This document shows positions 9,080-15,858 of a DNA stretch of 15,858 nt, piece by piece. Position 1 is the first letter of the stretch. Every line of letters begins with the position of its first letter. A program made the position numbers and the translations under genes. This DNA comes from Spongospora subterranea (taxonomy: Eukaryota > Endomyxa > Phytomyxea > Plasmodiophorida > Plasmodiophoridae): the NCBI GenBank assembly GCA_900404475.1, contig OUQQ01000493.1:1-15858 (forward strand), given 5' to 3'. Under the pieces are notes generated by a model. The model did not search any database, was not told the origin of the DNA, and saw only the letters and a program-made list of their open reading frames with translations.

Positions 9080-11336
9080 ATAATGTCGTGGGGATTGCTC
9101 AAGGAATATCTCCATCCTGTGATTAAAGGAATACTGCATGACGGTAGCCGATATTGATGGATTGGAATTGCGAAAAAGACAAATGTGCTCCATCAACGAA
9201 TATATCCATGTTCAGGAAGTCATATCGTATGTCAGATATGGTTCATTATGGATCTGGACTTCTCAAGTAATTACCCAGCAAAATCTAAGCAAGTATACCA
9301 GAATAACACAGGTTTTTCCCCCCTTTCGCACCAGTTGTTGGTACTCTGCCCTCAACGTTTTGTCGCCAAATCTGTCACATTCCACGCCATCACATCCCTC
9401 AACTTAATCAACAAGTACTCTAATCGGTCGTTAACTTGGTCATCATCAATTATAAGGTTTCCCTAACTTAGAATGTTGGACAGCTGTCGCCATTATTGTG
9501 ATATGTACTTAATGTTAGTTGCCCAACAGCACCAACGATGCATTGCTAGTTGGCAATAACATATATATTTTCTGACAAAAACGAAGTTCGTACAGAAATC
9601 GTGGACCTCTCCAACAAAGTTTTGTTTTTGCCAAATTGTGTACTCGTTTTGTCAATGACATGTGTTTAAGGTCTTTTTATGCCAACGAATGAACAGAGTC
9701 ACGAGCCCTTATGTTTTCTCAGCCGATAATTCACCGTTAACGCTTGACCGATCATTGAAAAAGAATGGTTTTCCATATTAAAGGGGGTCCTCATCGACTC
9801 AAACAAGTTTTGCTACGCGACAAACCCTTTTACATCTTCACAAACCACAGGACCATAGTTGACATTTTCGATTTAGCGTTGAGAGTCGTCGAGACAAAGG
9901 GTCATACTGCTGATCGCTCAGCATGTTGGGAACTACAACTAAGAGCACATTGATGCTTCTGAAAATATTTGGCGGACCTGAATACTCGATGGGGTGCTCA
10001 TCCCATTGAACCTGTCCAAACGAAACTATTAACCAAAAGATATTTGCCAGTGGACCTAGAATCCATTCTCAAAGACCCATTTCAATTCGATAAGTCACTA
10101 ATGCGTTGGAGAGAAAACCACACCTCGGCATTAAATCTGGGTGCCTACCGAATCTGTTCGTTGACGCACTTGTATCATTGCTCAATGTGGAATCTCAGGG
10201 CACCAAAGTTTCGAACGAACGAAGACTGCGATTTATGTGCGTTTGCAAGATACAGTAGTTCATCGTCCTTTTTGGCTATGTGACACATGGATCGACGTCA
10301 TCCACTATGTTTTCTCAAGTTTTACGAAGCCAAACAAATGATGGTCACACAATTATCCTAATGTCCTTGTTTTGAGATATGATTTTGGGAGTTTTTGTTG
10401 ACCTTATTCCGTCGAGTGCAGCCGATCATTCAGTCGTGGTATCCTTTCTGCTGGATTGGTTTAGGCGCTTTGGCATTGTATATCTTCATGTACTTGATGA
10501 AGACAGTCATTTTATAGAACTTCGTGTCCTTGACGAATTCTGCTCTCATCTGCACATCAAACATCATTCACCCTGAGCGGACCGTTCCGTTGATATCGTT
10601 AATCGTCATCTCCTAGTTATTGTGAATCGTCATCAATAAACTGGCCGTCTCTCTTTCCGCTGGTGAAGATGATCGTCACGTCCTCGAACAGGCTTTGCAC
10701 CAGTTACGGTCATGACTGGTTTATCGCCCGATCCATTTTCATGATTCCAAAGTCTATCAGAGGCCCATGATCATACCAAGAACCTTTCAAGCGCCATCGT
10801 AAAATTCATCGAGCAGTTGATGCAAAAGTTTCTAAGCAGACACAACAATCCCACGCTTCTTCGAACATATGAAATATTGTACCGATTAATCTTTGAAATC
10901 GCGGATAACGATTTCGTCGCATATACAATCTGTCTCGAACAACCTCCAACACAAACTCGTCGTTGGAAATTGGCGGGTTTCATATCGTATTGTTGATGTT
11001 GTTTTTTAAGTGCAAGATTGAGCAACTCACGAAATTTCAGAAGTACACACTGCGAGAAGGCGTTATGTCGATGATTTCAAACTAAAAATGACAGCAGATT
11101 TGTATATTGCCCACGATAGTTTCAGTTATCACGTTGACTCTCATTTCGAAGATCTTCGACTAAATCAAGAAACTAAAGGGTTCGATGGATATGATTCAAC
11201 TTGGGAACCTGTCTCAATCATTTGCTGCAGATGTTTCCTGTATCACGTCAAACATTCTGAGGTGGCAAAACCGATTCTTTGTCCCCCGTTCATTACTCGT
11301 ATGAGAGAGAAGAATGTACATCCCCCCGTCCTCTAA
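9080..11336 (+). pseudogene. Decayed Ty3/gypsy retrotransposon pol with chromodomain
   Basis: Fragments in all three plus frames follow the Ty3/gypsy order. Reverse transcriptase traces lie at about 9080-9400 (LLKEYLHPVIKGIL; MDLDFSSNY for the usual D-L-x-S-G-Y). RNase H is at about 9790-9990 (PFYIFTNHRTIVDIFD, then ADLNTRWGAHP). The integrase zinc finger is near 10150-10260 (H-H then C-x2-C). The integrase core is at 10379-10576 (LLDWFRRFGIVYLHVLDED), with a further trace at 10690-10740. The tether and chromodomain are at about 11030-11220 (KGFDGYDSTWEP). Many stops and frameshifts separate the pieces, and the integrase glutamate position appears to read Asp (NGTVD-like). No gag or LTR boundary could be found. 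It is non-functional. Confidence 0.85.
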
Positions 11337-11343
11337 CGAGGAC
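11328..11343. repeat. Perfect hairpin at the end of the retroelement
   Basis: GTCCTC, TAAC loop, GAGGAC, directly preceded by a C6 run. It coincides with the stop codon of the chromodomain fragment, where pol ends in related elements, and may mark the old junction with the 3' LTR. Confidence 0.5.
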
Positions 11344-11740
11344 CTATGTCCCTTGGCCAATAAATCATTTTTACAACCTCTTGAGGAACTCTCGTAAACC
11401 GTTATTTACCCATTTTCACCTAAACCGCTGGCTAAAATCACGGAGCGAGTGATGCTCTTACTGTAAATATTGCTCTGATAATTACTGTAATCTGTCGATG
11501 TAATCCATTATATCAAATTCGCCAATTTTAAGATTGCCATTGGCATGTCGATCCTTGCACCTTTTGAGGAAACTCCGGTTTCGCTTTGTCAATGGATTGT
11601 AAAAAGTTGCGGAGGGTGGTGATTAAACGATTGGTTGGACAGACACATGTTGGGGAAAACGAGGTGGGAACCAATAGTTAGGCAGGGCTGAAGGGGCGCC
11701 CTTCCATATCGTGCTCGCTCATCAAACCCGCCCTGGCCAC
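11344..11740. other. Spacer and presumed MED13 promoter
   Basis: No coding sequence is seen. The left part may be remnant LTR. A CCAAT motif lies near 11671-11675, about 70 bp upstream of the MED13 start codon. No clear TATA box was seen. Confidence 0.35.
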
Positions 11741-14700
11741 ATGTCGAATGTGTTTCGCCTTTGCCCTCTGTCCGATATATTCTACTGCGTTATTGATGGC
11801 GCCGCCCCAGGTCATGACCTCCCGACCTTACTACAATCTGGATGGCGCCCAGAGCGTGATCAGCTGGCGGCCCCATCTGGGACGCAGCTCTGGATGTTCA
11901 CGATCACCAACGAGTCACCGCAGGATTATTTCCCCATTCCGACCGTAAATGACACCCAGCGCGATCAAGTTCTGACAATGCTGAACACCGCATTGACCAT
12001 TGATATGCACTATCGCCATCTGGATTTGCAGATCCCACCCCTCTCCATCAGTTTTTTCATAGTGAACGATGATGATTTGTATTCGTATATGAACTTTTCG
12101 CATTTTCCATGCAATTTTGCTGATGAATTAGGGGCAGGCGATTACTCTATGGACGGATTGTTGGCCGATTTAATTCTTCAGGCCAATGCGCTTGTCTACC
12201 AGCCATCACCGCCTGTGCCCAACTCATTTCCGAAGCCTTCTGATCCGGTTTTCGCCATCACAGAACCGCACGACGACAACGAGATGTCGGTCGATAACGG
12301 TGCCACTCCGACAACCAGCCCTTTACGCTGCCGCGTCACTCCCAAACGCCACCTTCGTCTTCCGCAAAAAAATTCAAAGTGCTTCGTCGTAGAGTCGCAT
12401 CCTTGGTCAGATATTGGGCTAACACTCCCCGACGTTATAAGCGTCAAAGTGCCTAAATTTCTGGCGCATCGTATCCCTCGTCGAATCAAATATGAGCCGA
12501 TATTGTCTGTTGCGCCCTGCGATACCGCAGATGAAGTCACTACTGAAGACGCAATCCTCTCAAACAAAATCGCCGATTCCGATCAAGGATATGAATCAGA
12601 TAAATCAGCAACGGACGGCGAATCTACTGAAACTTCGAGGGCGACTGCAGCGCCGGTGATTCGTCGCTCAACAATCTGTGCCCAGCTTCTCGTATTAATC
12701 CAGCAACACGTCCAGGATGCGTTTTTCTGCGACTTTGTAGCTGAAGTGTGGAGGAAACTGGGCAATTCGTCCATCTCGTTCCCGGTCATGATGCCGGATG
12801 TTACCCCATCATCATCAAAAGTTCGCGACCTGCTGTTGGCGGCGTCGGTGCTGCCTGCTTGGCGTACGGTGACGAATGCAGTTCCATTACATCAGCCTAA
12901 ATCACATCAAAATGTAACCCCAAGGCATTATTCGATTAACAACGCGTCCATCGATTTGCTGAATGTCGACGATTGTGAGCTTCTTCTTGGATTTGATGGC
13001 GACATCAGGACGTTGTCGTCATCGTCTATGTATTTCTGGGAGGAAGCTTGCTTGGAACCTTTTAAGTCTAAAGCTGATATCTCTTGTCTTGTGATCCCTT
13101 CCCTGGGAACAACACCATTTGAACGAAATAGCGTTATTGGGTCCTTCACTGAATCACTCTCTGTAATGTATGAGGTAATGTTCAAACATGTTTGTAAAGT
13201 TTTGGCCAAAGCCGTTCATTGGGGATAAAATTGTTCAATTTTTTTTCTTTCGATGTTATGTTTTGTTTCTGGCGGGATCTAGTCTAGTTTGCATATTCTG
13301 CATTATTTTCTTGGCTGTCAGCCATACTACCCTGGTTAAAATGTTGCCTTAGACTTGCATGTTGGGTCGGCATAGCCCCATCAAATGCCTCGATGAAATA
13401 CTTTTGTTGCCGGAAGAGTTCCGCGCCTCGGAAACCCTTTCCGATGCAGACTGTAACGATCCATTAATTGTCCAACACTACTACGACTTTGTAATCGAAA
13501 GATTGTGTAGGTTTCACAGTTCTCTTTCATGATGACTGTTTAGTTAGCCTTGTCTAGGTTCTTCAGCAATGCGGTCCAAAATCTCCTCAACTGACACGAG
13601 CATTGTCGTAATTTACCTTATTGCCGATTATTCCACATTTACAATCGATCTGATTTCATTTTCGATGATAATGAACCGGTTACGCCTCGCGCTCGGTGCC
13701 CCCACCTGGAATTCAACGTCACGCCGCAAAAACGTCGTTGGCCAGATCGTTCCTCGCTCGATTGTAAACGAAATTTTCCACCGAAATGAAAGCCTACCTG
13801 TGGTGTTGAAGCGGCTCGCGTTCAGCGTTTTCTCCCGGTCTCATTTCGTTCCGGTCATTCCTGTTGACGACGTCGCGTTAGCTCGAACCCATGAACTTCA
13901 TAACGGTCTTGGTTTAACGGCATGGGAGCCCCCGTTTGTACTGCATTGCAGAACGGGGATCCCTTGCCCGCCGCACGTTGCGGTCCACAACAATACCTGT
14001 TCTCTTCTGGCCGTTCACGTCTCTTACATGACCGTGGACGCTGGCCTTGATGAGCAATGGGTTGTCGGTTGTGCGACCGATATGCGTGGCGAACGTCTTT
14101 ACACCGCTTGCGTTAGATCGTCAGCTGGGCGTTCTCTGTTCACTGTTTTGAGCAATTTCTGGGTTGAATGTATTCGACCTGCTCTCGTACGTTTTGCTAT
14201 ATTGTTGCTGTTTTTCAAACAGCGCTAATTTTTCTCAGGATTTTCTCCATTCTCGCACTGATCAGGGCGCCATGAGTTTAATAATCAACAAGACTGGTGT
14301 TATGCCCAGGGAAGAGTCGATGGTATGGACGCGCATTCTGGCAGAACGTCTGGGCGGGGTCTGGCTGCCTTTGTCCGAGGAGGATCTACGTTGTGGTGAT
14401 AACTCCAATCCGCCCGAGTCGATTATCGCCACCGATGTTGCGGCGGAGATCCCGCTTGCCTTTCAACCAGATATTCGGTTCCTTGTTTCTTCCGCTTTTC
14501 TCGTGTCATGCACCTCACCGGCGAAGCTGCAGCCAATTGATTCTGGATCAAAAAATGCCATCATCATGCACCGGCATCGCGATATTGACCATCTGATGTT
14601 GCCGTCCATTGTTCACGCCAACGTCTATTTTCTAGGCAACATATCGGTGAAGTTGTCGCTAGAGAGTTACGTTCTGCATGCGCCGGCAAATCGGGAAACT

Positions 14701-14880
14701 ATTGAGGCGGTAACGCCAGGATTGGTTTTCGACGCGTTCCATTCTGTTGCGGAACAGTCCATTGTCCTAAATGCTTTCAATGATACTCCAGGGTCAGGTC
14801 TGCCATTGCATTTTGCTACGACCCAGCGCCTAGGTTTGTTGTTCACCACTGTTCTTAAACAGTTAAATTTAATAACATAA
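11741..14880 (+). CDS. MED13: Mediator complex subunit 13 (CDK8 kinase module), four exons
   Basis: MED13 (Ssn2/Srb9) tethers the CDK8-cyclin C module to core Mediator and controls polymerase II recruitment in the nucleus. Exons 11741-13174, 13353-13506, 13567-14186 and 14239-14880 join in frame (2850 nt, 949 residues plus stop) across GT-AG introns of 178, 60 and 52 nt. The C-terminal domain shows the family order: LLGFDGDIR (415-423), FWEEACLEPF (432-441), LSVMYETCMLGRHSPI across the first junction (473-488), VVIYLIAD, QIVPRSIV, LAFSVFSR (613-620), VSYMTVDAGLDEQWVV (681-696), CATDMRGE and a final LPLHFATTQRLG. ATG 11741 is the first Met after an upstream stop. The middle (about 150-380) is low-complexity with Ser, Thr and Pro. 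At 949 residues it is much shorter than yeast (1420) or human (about 2170) MED13. Identification rests on recalled motifs. Confidence 0.88.
13175..13352 (+). other. MED13 intron 1 (178 nt)
   Basis: Donor GAG|GTAATG and acceptor TTGCCTTAG|ACT, phase 0. Translation runs on past the donor for 18 codons to a stop at 13226-13228, which could mislead a single-exon call. Splicing restores the conserved YE|TCMLGRH motif. Confidence 0.85.
14187..14238 (+). other. MED13 intron 3 (52 nt, shortest here)
   Basis: Donor CTC|GTACGT, branch-site-like GCTAAT 12 nt before the AG, acceptor TTTCTCAG|GAT, phase 0. The preceding intron (13507-13566, GTAGGT...CTTCAG) is 60 nt and phase 1. Confidence 0.85.
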
Positions 14881-15122
14881 TCACTGCAAATATGTCGCTC
14901 CATCATAATCTCTCGTTAGAGTGCAACACCTGAATATAGTCATCCTTGACCATATCGGCTGTTGAATCACTACAGTTGACGCTTTCGATTCTCGGCGATC
15001 AAATGGAACTGAAGCTAGATCACACGCTTATTCATGTAGGTGTCCAAACACGAACTGGTTACAAGTATGGATATTAAGTCTTGAATCGAGTACCGTAGAT
15101 GGCCGTAAATGGATGATAATAA
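14881..15122. other. Spacer between MED13 and a retroelement fragment
   Basis: No gene is seen. There is no gag, zinc knuckle or primer-binding site that would belong to the retroelement beginning to the right. Two T-runs (T10 at 15144-15153, T8 at 15172-15179) lie just beyond its right end, directly before the protease homology. Confidence 0.4.
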
Positions 15123-15858
15123 TGTCACGACATACAGATATACTTTTTTTTTTCGTGCGGTAAAAATGGAATTTTTTTTGTCAGAAACAATGTGCCGTGC
15201 GAGTTCGACATAGCCGGACGCACGATCAACAAGGAAGTTTTGATAGACATAGGAGCGGGTTCCTCCTTCATGAGTTTCAAATTTGCCATTCAACATTCAA
15301 TAACCTGGAGAACAAATAATCGCCCCATTACAGCAATAGCGTTCGATGGAATTACATCTACATCGGCTTTACATCGTACGGTACCGGTTCCATTTCGGAT
15401 TGGGGAACACTGGTGTTCTGTCGAATTCAACCTCGCCTCTGAGATCTCGTATGATATTATTTTAGGGTTCGACTGGTTGGCAAAGCATAACCCTTCTACC
15501 GATTGGCGATCTGTCCCAATCCAAGTGGGTAATTGCCAAGGAAACGTACGTCCTAGTTCCCCCAATACAGCCGTGATGATGATGACTATGGAAACTGACA
15601 ATCCCCACACCTTTGCACCCCCAGGATCACCAGCTGAATATCCGGTGCCATCAGAATTCATGGATTTTGCCGATGTCTTTATGAAGAAAACGCGGATCAG
15701 CTCCCTTCCCATCGAGCGTATGATTGCACCATTGACCTTATACCAGACAACACACCACCGTTTGGACCAATCTATTCATTATCCAAATTAAAAACGGAGG
15801 AGCTCCGCAGATATATTTCCGAGAACCTGAAAAAAGGATTTATTCGCAAATCGAAATC
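15123..15858 (+). pseudogene. Ty3/gypsy pol fragment: protease and start of RT, frameshifted
   Basis: The frame is open from 15123, with homology from about 15186. Protease: VPCEFDIAG, VLIDIGAGSSFMS with Asp at 15246, a flap region, then DIILGFDWLAKHNP, the typical second half. A linker ends FADVFMKK, the usual lead-in to RT. After codon 15708-15710 the family match (a YD-x-ID-L motif, PPFGPIYSLS, then ELRRYISENLKKGFIR) continues in the -1 frame to the window edge, so one base is missing near 15710. The original frame ends at a spurious stop at 15791. The active site reads Asp-Ile-Gly instead of Asp-Ser/Thr-Gly. With no gag, no LTR and no start codon, this is a truncated copy, better preserved than the 9-11 kb element. 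Confidence 0.85.

Noticed and set aside
13175..13228. Unspliced end of MED13 exon 1 (18 extra codons to a stop)
   Set aside because: The conserved motif continues at 13353 after a GT-AG intron, and later exons complete the domain.
1..15858. CRISPR arrays, operons, bacterial insertion sequences or defence systems
   Set aside because: The window is intron-bearing eukaryotic DNA. No regularly spaced direct repeats and no bacterial gene clusters were seen.

Overview
This is eukaryotic nuclear DNA. Several protein-coding genes are interrupted by short GT-AG spliceosomal introns (52-233 nt), many with a CTAAT-like branch site 12-25 nt before the AG. There are no operons or ribosome binding sites. 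The gene content (cytosolic glutaminyl-tRNA synthetase, Mediator subunit 13, a glycosidase-like protein of a type I know mainly from fungi) and chromodomain-bearing Ty3/gypsy relics suggest a fungus, perhaps an early-diverging one, or a close relative. That placement is inference; no species is claimed.

Layout. At 2-88 (+) there may be the 3' end of a gene running in from the left. QARS lies on the minus strand (3804 to 412); I resolved it into eight exons that join in frame to 762 codons plus stop. A 1.2 kb spacer without a recognisable gene follows. On the minus strand (about 6138 to 5039) is a two-exon six-hairpin-glycosidase-like gene whose 5' end is uncertain. Diverging from it is a single-exon type I membrane protein of unknown function (6565-7332, +) with a polyadenylation signal just downstream. 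The promoter region between these two genes holds what looks like a retroviral-type protease relic.

From about 7.4 to 11.35 kb is a repeat and retroelement graveyard. It contains a complex hairpin at 8180-8302, a compact stem-loop at 8297-8335, and an inverted repeat with roughly 80-nt arms (8677-8760 / 8797-8878). It also holds a tentative tiny spliced minus-strand gene and a badly decayed Ty3/gypsy pol in its normal order (RT, RNase H, integrase, chromodomain; about 9080-11336).

At 11741-14880 (+) is a four-exon gene that I identify as MED13, the CDK8-kinase-module subunit of Mediator, unusually short at about 949 residues. About 300 bp after it, a second, younger Ty3/gypsy pol fragment (protease and the start of RT) runs off the right edge; it has a one-base frameshift between protease and RT and an atypical Asp-Ile-Gly at the protease active site.

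The cellular genes are unrelated housekeeping functions (translation, transcription control, a possible carbohydrate-active protein, a membrane protein). I see no defence system, biosynthetic cluster or other multi-gene system. The most interesting material is the compact MED13, the unknown membrane protein and the inverted-repeat-rich 8.1-8.9 kb segment.
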